Notes: a model not told the origin generated them from the sequence alone. Shown: positions 36,988 to 45,733, counted from the first letter of the stretch. The stretch is DNA of 64,000 nucleotides from Lentiprolixibacter aurantiacus (GCF_026241225.1 NZ_JAPFQP010000003.1:336380-400379), one strand, 5' to 3'. Program-made: numbers and translations.

Positions 36988-37221
36988 AATGCGTTTTGTT
37001 AGTTAGACAACACAGTTCTTAACAGCTTTACAGGTCATGAAAAGAACGAAAATCTAAAATACCCATAAATGGATATATAGCCTAAAAAATTGGTTAAAGA
37101 TTCTGTAAAATGGGCATACCCTGAAAGGAACCGGCTATAAAATTTCTTAAATTGCCGAGATGACCTTTTAGGTTTATCTTAACCTTACTCAAAAAGTACC
37201 AAACCCAAAAAACACATTACA

Positions 37222-39660
37222 ATGAAAAAGTTATTTGCCTGTTTAGCGATCTTCTCCGTAATTATCGCTTACGGTCAGGAAAACCTTAACTACCAAAAAC
37301 CCCCTTCTGAAATCCTCGAACTGGTAGATGTGCCTATGGCGCCATCGGTAAGAATAACAGAAACCACAGACTATATGGTGCTTTTGTACCGTGACAGTTA
37401 CAAGACCATAGCAGAGCTTTCAGAGCCTGAACTGCGCCTCGGAGGTTTGCGTATTAACCCGGATACGAATATTGGTAGCAGAACTACCTATTACAATAAT
37501 GTCAAAGTTAAAAAGACCGGAGCAAAAGAGGCTACCCAGGTCTCTGGTTTACCTGACAATCCGAGATTGTCCAACTTCAGCACCTCTCCGGATGAGTCCA
37601 TGATCGCCCTTACAAACACTACAGCTGAGGGAGTGGAACTGTGGGTTTTGGATATAGCGAACGCCCAGGCTCGCCGCTTGTCAGGCCCTGGGATTAATGC
37701 CAACCTGGGGGATGTTATCAACTGGTTCAGGGATGGGCAATCTATGCTTGTTAAAATGGTTCCGGAGAATCGTTCCAGGCTGAGAAACACTGCGGTAATG
37801 GTACCTTCCGGCCCGACTATCTCCAGCAATGACGGTAAAAAAGCACAAAACAGGACTTACCAGGACCTGCTAAAGAATCCGGATGACGAATTCAACTTTG
37901 AACAACTGGCCACATCTTCCCTGTACAGGGTTTCACTTGACGGAAGTAAGAGTCACTGGAAAGAGTCCGATATGTATCGATCAGTAAGCTTTTCTCCGGA
38001 CGGGGAGTTTGTTATGGTGGTTACCCTTGACAAACCCTTTTCCTACCTGGTACCTTATTATCGCTTCCCATCCACTACAGTTGTTTACACCAAGGATGGA
38101 GAGCAGGTGAAGACATTACTGGAAGCACCACTGGTGGAGGAGTTACCCAAGGGACGAATGGCCGTATGGTCGGGGATGCGAAACATAAGCTGGAGAGCTG
38201 ACAAGCCAGCTAACCTGATCTATGTTAAGGCCCTGGATGGTGGAGACCCTGCAGCAGAAGTGGATTATCGAGACGAAGTATTTGAATGGGAGGCACCCTT
38301 CCGGGGGGAAGCAAAGAGTATCCTGAAGACGCGTAATCGCTATGCGGGTATTGAGTGGGGCAATGATCAGCTCGCCGTGGCTTATGACCGCTGGTGGAAC
38401 AACAGAAATACCAAAACCTACCTCTTTAACCCTTCGGATCCAACAGCAGGTTCAACTATTATTTCGGACCGGAATTATCAGGACCGGTATAGCGATCCCG
38501 GGGATTTTGCCACCCAGAGAAATAAATACGGCTTGTATTCACTGGCCATGGACAGGAAAGGAAATGCATACCTGCTGGGCGACGGATTTACGGAAAATGG
38601 TCAATTCCCTTTTGTTGACCGATTTAACCTGAAATCCCTTAAGAAAACCCGTTTATACACATCTAATATACCCGGCAAAAAAGAAACACTGGTTGATTAT
38701 GATATCAAGGAGGATCAGTTACTGGTTCGCATCGAATCTAAAAGTGAGTATCCCAATTACTACTATAAAAGCCTGATAAAGAGAAAAGGGCCTGAACAAC
38801 TCACATTCTTTGTAAATCCTTTCCAAAGCCTGGAAGATGTTCACAAAGAAGTAATTACCTATAAGCGGGACGATGGGCTAGAACTTTCAGGTACGTTGTA
38901 TTTACCCGTGGGGTATTCCAAGGACGATAAGATGAAGATGCCCATGATACTCTGGGCTTATCCACGTGAGTACAAGGACAGGAACAGTGCCTCACAGAGT
39001 ACCCAGAACCCCAATCAGTTTACCTACCCTTCCTGGGGGTCTCCTGTATACTGGGTAACTAGGGGCTATGTGGTTCTGGCCAACGCAGCATTCCCCATAA
39101 TTGGTGAGAAAGAAGAAGAACCCAATGACAGTTTCAGGTCACAGCTTGTTGCCAATGCCAGGGCGGCTATAGATGCAGTGGATAAACTCGGCTATATAGA
39201 CCGGGACCGTGTTGCTGTGGGAGGTCACAGCTATGGCGCTTTTATGGTAGCCAACCTCTTGTCTCATTCAGACCTGTTTGCTGCAGGTATTGCGCGTAGC
39301 GGAGCTTACAACCGCACACTGACCCCATTTGGTTTTCAAAGCGAAGAACGCAGTTACTGGGAGGCTCCGGAAGTGTACTACACCATGTCGCCTTTTATGC
39401 ACGCCGACAAAATGAAAACACCACTATTGCTAACTCACGGTAAGGCCGATAACAATTCGGGGACCTATCCCATGCAAAGTGAACGTTATTTTAACGCCTT
39501 AAAAGGACTTGGGGCTACGGTAAGACTGGTAATGCTGCCCAAGGAGAGTCATGGTTACCGTGCAAAGGAAAGCATACTTCACCTCTTATGGGAACAAGAT
39601 CAGTGGCTTGAAAAATATGTCAAGAACAAAGAATCTGCCCCAGAGCAGGATATGAAATAA
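37222..39660 (+). CDS. S9-family prolyl oligopeptidase-like peptidase (glutamyl endopeptidase type)
   Basis: 812 residues with a signal peptide (LFACLAIFSVIIAYGQ). The N-terminal two thirds is a beta-propeller; the C-terminal alpha/beta hydrolase has the Ser in VAVGGHSYGAFMVANLL (about residue 676), the Asp in LLTHGKADNNSGTYP and the His in KESHGYR. The C-terminal sequence resembles the S9D group that includes the plant chloroplast glutamyl endopeptidase. An exported serine peptidase for peptide scavenging is likely. The gap before it (234 bases) shows no clear promoter box. Confidence 0.9.
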   Translation: MKKLFACLAIFSVIIAYGQENLNYQKPPSEILELVDVPMAPSVRITETTDYMVLLYRDSYKTIAELSEPELRLGGLRINPDTNIGSRTTYYNNVKVKKTGAKEATQVSGLPDNPRLSNFSTSPDESMIALTNTTAEGVELWVLDIANAQARRLSGPGINANLGDVINWFRDGQSMLVKMVPENRSRLRNTAVMVPSGPTISSNDGKKAQNRTYQDLLKNPDDEFNFEQLATSSLYRVSLDGSKSHWKESDMYRSVSFSPDGEFVMVVTLDKPFSYLVPYYRFPSTTVVYTKDGEQVKTLLEAPLVEELPKGRMAVWSGMRNISWRADKPANLIYVKALDGGDPAAEVDYRDEVFEWEAPFRGEAKSILKTRNRYAGIEWGNDQLAVAYDRWWNNRNTKTYLFNPSDPTAGSTIISDRNYQDRYSDPGDFATQRNKYGLYSLAMDRKGNAYLLGDGFTENGQFPFVDRFNLKSLKKTRLYTSNIPGKKETLVDYDIKEDQLLVRIESKSEYPNYYYKSLIKRKGPEQLTFFVNPFQSLEDVHKEVITYKRDDGLELSGTLYLPVGYSKDDKMKMPMILWAYPREYKDRNSASQSTQNPNQFTYPSWGSPVYWVTRGYVVLANAAFPIIGEKEEEPNDSFRSQLVANARAAIDAVDKLGYIDRDRVAVGGHSYGAFMVANLLSHSDLFAAGIARSGAYNRTLTPFGFQSEERSYWEAPEVYYTMSPFMHADKMKTPLLLTHGKADNNSGTYPMQSERYFNALKGLGATVRLVMLPKESHGYRAKESILHLLWEQDQWLEKYVKNKESAPEQDMK

Positions 39661-39668
39661 GCGTGGGG

Positions 39669-40976
39669 TTAGAGGTACTGCCGGAAGGCATTTACCTCCA
39701 CCTTCGCTTTCAGGTCGTGCAGTAGGTTATACAAGCCGAAAAATGTACGGTTGATATACAGAAAATGACGGGAGCCACGGTTCCCGTTCATTTTTCTGAT
39801 GTGTTCGTCTTTGGCATAGCGCTGACTAAGTTCTGCTATCCTTCCCCAGAAATCATGGGAACTGAAATCAAAAGTTTCAGACTGAAAAGGTTCAGTAAAC
39901 AAGGTTAGCATCTCTTTGAAAAGTGCAGTAAAAAATTTTCGCTCCTCTTCAGTATCATCGGGAGTAAGAATTTCCAGTTCTGCGAGCTTTTCCTTGAAAA
40001 CCGTTTCGTTTTCTATATTTTCTTTCAGGGCCAGCTCGAAATAAGGGACATAGAATTCATCAGGAACTTCCTTAACACAGCCAAAATCGATGGCGATAAG
40101 TTCCCCCTGCTCACTAACCAGAAAATTCCCCGGATGAGGATCGGCATGAACCTTCCGCAGTCCATGCATCTGATACATGTAAAAATCCCAGAGGGTTTGC
40201 CCAAGGCGATTTCCCTGCTCCCGGTCAAACGGTTTTTTGGTGTAATCACTCAGGTGCACTCCTTCCATCCAGTCCATGGTAAGTATACGTTCACTGGAAA
40301 GCTCAGGATAGTATTTTGGAAAGGAAATATTAGGAATAATGGAGCAGGCTTCTGTGAGTTCTTTGCTTTGTTGTAGTTCCATGAGGTAATTGGTCTCCTC
40401 AAGCAATTTGTATTCTACTTCCTTGAAATATTTCTCAGAATCCTTACCCTTGAGGTTGAACATGCGGACTGCAATGGGTTTAACGAGGGCCAGATCACTA
40501 CTGATGCTCTCTGCAACACCAGGATACTGTATCTTGACAGCCAAAGATTTGCCTTCTTTGGCAGCCCGGTGGACCTGTCCAATACTGGCTGCATTAATGC
40601 TATCTTTTTCAAAACTGTCGAACAAAACTTCCGGATACTGACCGAGGTATTTACGGAATGTTTTGCGCACCAACGGGGCTGAAAGAGGGGGTACTGAAAA
40701 CTGGGACAGGGAGAATTTCTCAACATATGCTCTGGGGAGAATGTTCTTTTCCATACTGAGCATCTGGGCCACCTTTAACGCACTCCCCTTGAGGCTTTTC
40801 AGTCCATCGTAAATATCCTGGGCATTTTCCTCATTTAGTTTCTCTTTGCTAAGTTCGGGGTTGACCAGTTTTTTGCCGTAGTATTTCACATAATTACCAC
40901 CAACCTTTACCCCGGTTTTAACCAATTTACCGGCTCGTTCTACTTTTGAGGTGGGGATTTTATCGAGTGTCTTCAA
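39669..40976 (-). CDS. ABC1/AarF (UbiB)-family kinase-like protein
   Basis: 435 residues of the ABC1 atypical kinase family. Diagnostic motifs: KGSALKVAQMLSME (the KxGQ-type motif), AASIGQVHRA (Ala-rich loop), the ATP-site Lys in LAVKIQYPGV, and KVHADPHPGNFLV with IAIDFGCVK for the catalytic and metal-binding residues. Members support isoprenoid-quinone or lipid metabolism. It follows the TetR-family gene by 12 bases on the same strand, so the regulator probably controls it. Convergent with the S9 peptidase gene, 8 bases apart. Confidence 0.9.
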   Translation of the reverse strand: MKTLDKIPTSKVERAGKLVKTGVKVGGNYVKYYGKKLVNPELSKEKLNEENAQDIYDGLKSLKGSALKVAQMLSMEKNILPRAYVEKFSLSQFSVPPLSAPLVRKTFRKYLGQYPEVLFDSFEKDSINAASIGQVHRAAKEGKSLAVKIQYPGVAESISSDLALVKPIAVRMFNLKGKDSEKYFKEVEYKLLEETNYLMELQQSKELTEACSIIPNISFPKYYPELSSERILTMDWMEGVHLSDYTKKPFDREQGNRLGQTLWDFYMYQMHGLRKVHADPHPGNFLVSEQGELIAIDFGCVKEVPDEFYVPYFELALKENIENETVFKEKLAELEILTPDDTEEERKFFTALFKEMLTLFTEPFQSETFDFSSHDFWGRIAELSQRYAKDEHIRKMNGNRGSRHFLYINRTFFGLYNLLHDLKAKVEVNAFRQYL

Positions 40977-40988
40977 TAGTGGTGGTCT

Positions 40989-41648
40989 TTAAGCAAAATT
41001 TTCCTTGAAGAGGAATTTGCCAAAATCAATAATGCTTTCCAGTGGCGTATTATCAAAAACGTCGAATATGGTATTTACGGATTTTTCAATAGCCATATCC
41101 GTTTTCTCAAAACCTGCAGAATCATCATCTATCCAGAATTTTAACAGAAACATAGTCTGTAGCCAGGCTCCTTCAGCGAATACTTTTGGATTGTGCCGGG
41201 TAATACATAATTGTTTGTCGGTATTTCCATCATCAATGAGTTCTGTAGCAAAGTTCAATACACTTTTCCTGAGGTCTTTGAGTTGCTCAAGGCTCTTCAG
41301 CATATTGGTTTGCCCATCAAGGGTAAATAATACATAGCTCCTGTTTAGTGCTAATAATTCGAAGAAGGTGTAAAAGAAGGAAAGCATCTTTTCCCTGTTT
41401 CCATAACCCTGGTAATCCTCGTTTTTCTCGAGCAGTTGCATGCTGTGCTCAAAAAATGCATTCCACACTGCCTTTTGCAAACCTTTAAGCGATCCAAAGT
41501 GCTCATAAAAATCGGCCTCTTCAATCTTAACAGCCTTTGCAAAAGCATAGACAGAAGCCGGGACTTCACCTGCTTCCAATACAAAATCCATATACTGCTT
41601 TATTATCGTTTTCTTTCCAGGTTTAGCAGTTTTCTTCTTTGCCGACAT
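40989..41648 (-). CDS. TetR-family transcriptional regulator
   Basis: 219 residues. The N-terminal helix-turn-helix starts after a Lys-rich tail (YMDFVLEAGEVPASVYAFAKAVKIEEADFYEHFGSLKGL, residues about 17-55), where the recognition helix and HFGSLKGL have the TetR pattern. The C-terminal part is a helical ligand and dimer domain. It is upstream of the ABC1 kinase gene and probably in one operon with it. Its leader contains a promoter, a hairpin and a terminator-like element, described separately. Confidence 0.83.
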   Translation of the reverse strand: MSAKKKTAKPGKKTIIKQYMDFVLEAGEVPASVYAFAKAVKIEEADFYEHFGSLKGLQKAVWNAFFEHSMQLLEKNEDYQGYGNREKMLSFFYTFFELLALNRSYVLFTLDGQTNMLKSLEQLKDLRKSVLNFATELIDDGNTDKQLCITRHNPKVFAEGAWLQTMFLLKFWIDDDSAGFEKTDMAIEKSVNTIFDVFDNTPLESIIDFGKFLFKENFA

Positions 41649-41705
41649 ATTTATGTTTACTTTTTATATTATAATATTAAACTTAATTGCTTAAGGTTAA
41701 GCTGA

Positions 41706-41816
41706 TTATGTTCTAAGAAAAAGCGCACTTTCGGGGGAAAGCGCGCTTTTCAAACAACCTAACCAATTAATAAACAAACTGATTACAAAAATCAAGAACT
41801 CTTTCATAGCAACCAT
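41706..41816 (-). CDS. Possible 36-residue hydrophobic peptide overlapping the terminator
   Basis: An open frame of 36 codons inside the short transcript starts MVAMKEFLIFVISLFINWLG, one possible membrane helix. Its last third (SALSPESALF) is encoded by the terminator hairpin itself, which is unusual for a gene. It may therefore be a chance frame in an RNA; listed because start position and promoter agree. Confidence 0.3.
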   Translation of the reverse strand: MVAMKEFLIFVISLFINWLGCLKSALSPESALFLRT

Positions 41817-41829
41817 GTTCCTGTAATCA
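41715..41829 (-). ncRNA. Candidate small RNA or leader RNA upstream of the TetR gene
   Basis: A complete short transcription unit on the minus strand. A full consensus promoter at 41835-41864 would start RNA near 41828, and a GC-rich hairpin with a T run ends it at about 41715. The product of about 110 bases lies on the same strand as the TetR gene, whose ATG is 67 bases beyond the terminator. It could be an independent small RNA, an attenuator in the TetR leader, or a messenger for a 36-residue peptide. The remaining gap to htpG (about 41865-41920) is very AT-rich. Confidence 0.5.
41716..41750 (-). terminator. Intrinsic terminator between the TetR and htpG genes
   Basis: AAAGCGCACTTTC and GAAAGCGCGCTTT form a 13-bp stem with one mismatch and a short G-rich loop. 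The T run is best on the minus strand (GCGCTTTTTCTT), although four T also follow on the plus strand. Confidence 0.8.
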
Positions 41830-41834
41830 TGTAA

Positions 41835-41864
41835 CAAATATAATTATTGTTTACTTATTTACAA
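41835..41864 (-). promoter_or_regulatory. Full consensus promoter driving the short unit upstream of the TetR gene
   Basis: On the minus strand TTG (41864-41862), exactly 19 bases, then TATATTTG (41842-41835). Confidence 0.75.
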
Positions 41865-41921
41865 TATTCATTAAACAAAACTTTTGTTAAAATTTTTATA
41901 TAAAAATATATGCCACATTTA

Positions 41922-41934
41922 TGTCAGTTTGTCA
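41922..41934 (+). promoter_or_regulatory. TGTCA direct repeat upstream of htpG
   Basis: TGTCA-GTT-TGTCA, two copies 8 bases apart, about 70 bases before the htpG start. No TAnnTTTG box is seen in front of htpG, so this may belong to a stress-specific promoter. Inferred from position only. Confidence 0.35.
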
Positions 41935-42001
41935 CCTAAAGCCAGTATGGTACTTTTTTTGTCCTTTTGGCTGCGTAACTAATTTTAAATGATAGAAAAC
42001 T

Positions 42002-43885
42002 ATGGCTACTGGTAAAATCAATGTTTCTGTAGACAATATTTTCCCTCTTATCAAAAAATTTCTCTATAGTGATCATGAAATTTTCTTGAGGGAACTAGTA
42101 TCTAATGCAACAGACGCAACGCTGAAGCTCAAGCACCTTGTGTCTATTGGAGAGGCAAAAGTAGAATACGGGGATCCCATAATCGAGATCAAGGCAGACA
42201 AGAAAGGTAAGAAACTGCATATCATTGACCAGGGTCTGGGAATGACCGAGGAAGAGGTTAAGAAGTATATTAACGAGGTGGCATTTTCCGGAGCAGAAGA
42301 ATTCCTTGACAAATACAAGGATGCCGAAAAAGACACGGGAATTATTGGCCACTTTGGCCTTGGTTTTTATTCTTCCTTTATGGTGGCTGACAAGGTTGAG
42401 ATCATCACTAAGAGTTTTAAGGATGCACCGGCGGTGCATTGGTCTTGTGACGGTTCCCCGAATTTCTCCATAAAAGAGGCCAAGAAAGACACCCATGGTA
42501 CGGAAATAATACTCCATATTGGTGAAAATGACACCGAATTTCTGGAGGAATCGAGAATCTCCGAACTATTGAGGAAGTACAATAAATTCATGCCAATCCC
42601 GATCAAATTCGGCACCCGGACTGAAACACTTCCCAAACCCGAAGATGCAAAGCCCGAAGACCCTGCACCAACACAGGAGGTAGACAATATCATCAACAAT
42701 CCCAACCCGGCCTGGACCAAAAAACCGGCAGACCTGGAAGACGAAGACTATAAGTCGTTCTACAGAGAGCTGTACCCTATGCAATTTGAGGAGCCTTTAT
42801 TCCATATCCACCTGAACGTGGATTACCCATTTAACCTTACCGGTATCCTCTATTTCCCAAAGCTTACAACGGATCTGAGCATTCAGAAAGATCGTATACA
42901 ACTGTATCAAAACCAGGTGTTTGTAACAGATAACGTGGAAGGCATCGTACCAGAATTCCTGACCATGCTAAAAGGGGTAATAGATTCACCAGACATACCG
43001 CTTAACGTTTCCCGTTCCTATTTGCAGGCAGACAGTGCGGTAAAGAAAATATCCTCATACATCACCCGAAAAGTAGCAGACAAACTCAACTCTCTGTTCA
43101 AAAATAACCGGGAAGACTTTGAGAGCAAATGGAACGATATCAAAATCGTTATTGAATACGGAATGCTTTCTGAGGAGAAATTCTTTGAAAAAGCAGAAAA
43201 ATTTGCCCTTTACCCCAGTGTGGATGGAAACTTCTACACCTTTGAAGAGTTAAAAGAGAAAATCAAGGACCTGCAAACCGACAAGGATGATAAACTGGTT
43301 GTGCTCTATGCATCAGACAAAGAGGCCCAGCACAGCTATATTGAAGCAGCCAAGTCCAGAGGTTATGAAGTACTGCTCTTGGACTCGCCCATCGTAGGAC
43401 ACCTGCTGCAAAAGATGGAGACCAGCAATGATAAGCTGAGTTTTGCCAGGGTAGATGCAGACCACCTGGACAACCTTATCAAAAAAGAGGATACACAGAT
43501 TAGCAAATTGACGGACGAGGAAAAGGACAAACTCAAAACCAATATTGAGGAAGTCATTTCAGACAAAGGATTTACCATCCAGATGGAAGCCCTCGACAGT
43601 GAAGCTGCCCCATTTATCATTACCGAACCCGAATTCATGCGCAGGATGAAAGAGATGCAGCAAACAGGTGGAGGCATGTTTGGAATGGGCAATATGCCGG
43701 ATATGTATAACCTGGTGGTAAATGCCAACCACCCTCTGGTCAGTGAAATACTCAATACGCGAACCGCAAAGAAAAGGGAAAGACTCATCAATCAATCCCT
43801 CGATCTGGCCCGGTTGTCGAAAGGACTTCTAAAAGGGGAGGAATTAACCAAATTCATACAGCGCAGTTACGAAATGGTAAAATAG
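42002..43885 (+). CDS. htpG: Molecular chaperone HtpG (Hsp90)
   Basis: 627 residues, normal for HtpG. The GHKL ATPase domain shows LRELVSNATDATLK (about residues 30-43), IIDQGLGMTEEEV and GIIGHFGLGFYSSFMV; the middle domain has RGVIDSPDIPLNVSRSYLQ-type residues (the catalytic Arg region near 330). The C-terminal dimerisation domain follows. A Pro/Asp-rich linker near residues 210-245 is the charged-linker position. It has its own terminator, so it is a single-gene unit. Confidence 0.96.
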   Translation: MATGKINVSVDNIFPLIKKFLYSDHEIFLRELVSNATDATLKLKHLVSIGEAKVEYGDPIIEIKADKKGKKLHIIDQGLGMTEEEVKKYINEVAFSGAEEFLDKYKDAEKDTGIIGHFGLGFYSSFMVADKVEIITKSFKDAPAVHWSCDGSPNFSIKEAKKDTHGTEIILHIGENDTEFLEESRISELLRKYNKFMPIPIKFGTRTETLPKPEDAKPEDPAPTQEVDNIINNPNPAWTKKPADLEDEDYKSFYRELYPMQFEEPLFHIHLNVDYPFNLTGILYFPKLTTDLSIQKDRIQLYQNQVFVTDNVEGIVPEFLTMLKGVIDSPDIPLNVSRSYLQADSAVKKISSYITRKVADKLNSLFKNNREDFESKWNDIKIVIEYGMLSEEKFFEKAEKFALYPSVDGNFYTFEELKEKIKDLQTDKDDKLVVLYASDKEAQHSYIEAAKSRGYEVLLLDSPIVGHLLQKMETSNDKLSFARVDADHLDNLIKKEDTQISKLTDEEKDKLKTNIEEVISDKGFTIQMEALDSEAAPFIITEPEFMRRMKEMQQTGGGMFGMGNMPDMYNLVVNANHPLVSEILNTRTAKKRERLINQSLDLARLSKGLLKGEELTKFIQRSYEMVK

Positions 43886-43906
43886 TTTCCCGATCGATAT
43901 TCCACG

Positions 43907-43937
43907 AAAAAGGCTGCTTATTAAGGCAGCCTTTTTT
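43907..43937 (+). terminator. Intrinsic terminator of htpG
   Basis: AAGGCTGC pairs with GCAGCCTT across an eight-base loop, followed by six T. Confidence 0.88.
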
Positions 43938-43947
43938 ATCTTTAAGT

Positions 43948-44307
43948 ATGAATTATCCCTGGCACTATTTCCTTATGGCTGCCTTTTATATCATTGCCGG
44001 TATTGGGCATTTTGTTAAGCCGGAATGGTATCTGAGGGTGATGCCCCCATTTTTTCCAAGCCACAGAACATTGGTTGTTTTAAGTGGTATTGTGGAAATT
44101 TTGCTGGGCATTGGATTGTTCTTTCCATTAATCAAGAATTCAGCTCTGATTTTAATAATAGCCATGCTGGTGCTTTTCCTGACCGTACATGTGTACATGC
44201 TGAGTGGAAAAAAGGCAGCAGCAGGAATCCCATTGTGGATACTTATATTGCGACTGCCCTTACAGTTCCTGCTTATGTATTGGGCCTATACTTACCTGGA
44301 ACTTTAA
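43948..44307 (+). CDS. DoxX-like small membrane protein
   Basis: 119 residues with four hydrophobic segments (about residues 5-20, 45-65, 68-85 and 92-115). The N-terminal FYIIAGIGHFVKPEWYLR and the GIVEILLGIGLFFP segment are the DoxX-family pattern. The family includes parts of quinol oxidases, but most members have no known role. It ends 13 bases before the HAD-like gene, so they may be co-transcribed. Confidence 0.8.
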   Translation: MNYPWHYFLMAAFYIIAGIGHFVKPEWYLRVMPPFFPSHRTLVVLSGIVEILLGIGLFFPLIKNSALILIIAMLVLFLTVHVYMLSGKKAAAGIPLWILILRLPLQFLLMYWAYTYLEL

Positions 44308-44320
44308 TCCTCAAAAGCCA

Positions 44321-44707
44321 ATGAAAACGATACTTGTAGACGCCTGGAATACTTTGATTACCAAAAATGGGATAGATACTGACATGGTAACACTGCTGGA
44401 TAAATATACCAACCCCAAAATAATAGTTACGAATGCCAATGCAGAAGAGCAGCAGGCCTTTGGCATGGTGAATTTACCCTATCCGCTGTACAGTATGAAC
44501 CATCATCCGGATAAAACCGACCCCTATTATTTTGAGTCCCTGCTAAAAGCCTACGACCTTAAGCCCCATGAAACAATCTATTTCGAACACAATTCCGATG
44601 CCGTGGCCAGTGCTGCCTCTGCAGGCATAAAAGCCCTCTGGTTTGACAAAGACCTGCGAGATTTTAAAAAATTAAAGGCTTTTCTGGACGCATCACTGCA
44701 GGCCTAA
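44321..44707 (+). CDS. HAD-superfamily-like hydrolase, short form
   Basis: 128 residues. The start MKTILVDAWNTLITKNG contains a HAD-type first motif, with D7 as possible nucleophile but Trp at the position of the usual second Asp (D-A-W instead of D-x-D). KIIVTNANAEE is a motif II-like strand, and YFEHNSDAVASAASAGIKALWFD resembles motif IV and the end of the fold. The cap domain is absent. Activity as a phosphatase is doubtful without the general acid Asp. The ATG at 44321 is clear of the DoxX-like gene. The 3' end overlaps the convergent membrane protein gene by 15 bases. Confidence 0.7.
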   Translation: MKTILVDAWNTLITKNGIDTDMVTLLDKYTNPKIIVTNANAEEQQAFGMVNLPYPLYSMNHHPDKTDPYYFESLLKAYDLKPHETIYFEHNSDAVASAASAGIKALWFDKDLRDFKKLKAFLDASLQA

Positions 44708-45109
44708 TCGACGGTCAAAAATCCTTTTCATAAATAGGATTTGCAACAGTACAAAAAAGGCAAAGAATCCAATACTGTATATGGAGCTGTATTCCAGGTC
44801 CGGTAAGGCCATCCGTTCCAACGGGTTGGTGAAATTTATGAAAGAGCTCATCCTGGAAGCCCAGTCCCATTGGGTTGAAGTCCCGGTAATGGAAGCCCAT
44901 ACCAAAACCCCCGAAAAAACAATCCCAATAACTACCCATGTCAACCGGGATATGGGTGCTTTATATCTGGTAACTGCAGAGGCCTCCCTTTTGGTCTCCA
45001 GTGCTGCCAGAACCTTTTCGGTAAAATCAATACCGGGTTCTTCAGGATTTGCTTCCTGCATGGCCTTATCAATAAATCGTTCCCAGGATTTGTCCTCACT
45101 AGCTTTCAT
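44693..45109 (-). CDS. Membrane protein downstream of the ECF sigma factor, putative anti-sigma factor
   Basis: 138 residues: a cytoplasmic N-terminal part of about 45 residues (DKSWERFIDKAMQEANPEEP) and two membrane segments (about residues 53-72 and 108-130). It overlaps the end of the sigma factor gene by 11 bases, the usual arrangement for a sigma/anti-sigma pair, but no zinc anti-sigma motif (HxxxCxxC) is visible. Role inferred from position and topology. Confidence 0.65.
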   Translation of the reverse strand: MKASEDKSWERFIDKAMQEANPEEPGIDFTEKVLAALETKREASAVTRYKAPISRLTWVVIGIVFSGVLVWASITGTSTQWDWASRMSSFINFTNPLERMALPDLEYSSIYSIGFFAFFVLLQILFMKRIFDRRLGLQ

Positions 45110-45680
45110 AGATCGAAATTGTTTCTTTGTCCATCATTTTTTCCAGAACAGAAGCCAGTCTTTTTCTGCCTCTGTGCAATCTTACCTTAACCGAGTTCAC
45201 GCTAATATTCAATACCTCTGAAATTTCCTTCAGCGACAGACTTTCAAAATAGAACAGGCTCAATATAACCCCGTCATCTCCCGGAAGCTCCCCAAGCGCT
45301 CTCTGGATGATCTGCTTCCTCTCCATGCGCTCCATATGGTCCCAGGTCATTTCGGCTATCTGGATATTGGTAACTTCTTCATATTGCAACTGCGTTGTGC
45401 TGGGTTTCCTTTTGTTCTTCTTAAGACAATCCAGGCTTCTGTGATAAGCAATCCGGTAAAGCCAGGTAGATAATTTAGCATCTCCCTTGAAAGTACCTAT
45501 GGACTGGTAAGCCTTAAGAAAAGCATCCTGGGAAACCTCTTCAGCATCTTCTTCATTCTTAACAATGCGCAGGGCCAGCGTATATACCATATGCTTGTAT
45601 TGCCCAATAAAGGTTATAAACGCCTGTTTATCCCCTTCTTTAAGCCTTTTGATTAGGTGTTGGTCTGAATGATGGCCCAT
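45099..45680 (-). CDS. ECF-type RNA polymerase sigma factor
   Basis: 193 residues. Region 2 contains YTLALRIVKNEEDAEEVSQD and FKGDAKLSTWLYRIAYHRSLD; region 4 has SLKEISEVLNISVNSVKVRLHRGR, the recognition helix. The ATG at 45680 (GHHSDQHLIKRLK) was chosen because a promoter-like pair TGTAACC and CGTCTTA lies just upstream; an earlier in-frame start at 45704 would be inside that promoter. The -10-like element ends 9 bases before the ATG, so the mRNA may be almost leaderless. The downstream membrane protein is its likely anti-sigma partner. Confidence 0.9.
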   Translation of the reverse strand: MGHHSDQHLIKRLKEGDKQAFITFIGQYKHMVYTLALRIVKNEEDAEEVSQDAFLKAYQSIGTFKGDAKLSTWLYRIAYHRSLDCLKKNKRKPSTTQLQYEEVTNIQIAEMTWDHMERMERKQIIQRALGELPGDDGVILSLFYFESLSLKEISEVLNISVNSVKVRLHRGRKRLASVLEKMMDKETISIYES

Positions 45681-45688
45681 GTGTACTA

Positions 45689-45718
45689 TAAGACGATTAT
45701 ACAACCTTTAAGGTTACA
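45689..45718 (-). promoter_or_regulatory. ECF-type promoter of the sigma factor gene
   Basis: On the minus strand TGTAACC (45718-45712), 16 bases, CGTCTTA (45695-45689). The same pair and spacing occur on the plus strand 16 bases away, so the sigma factor probably reads both. Confidence 0.65.
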
Positions 45719-45733
45719 TAGTTTAAAAAAATA

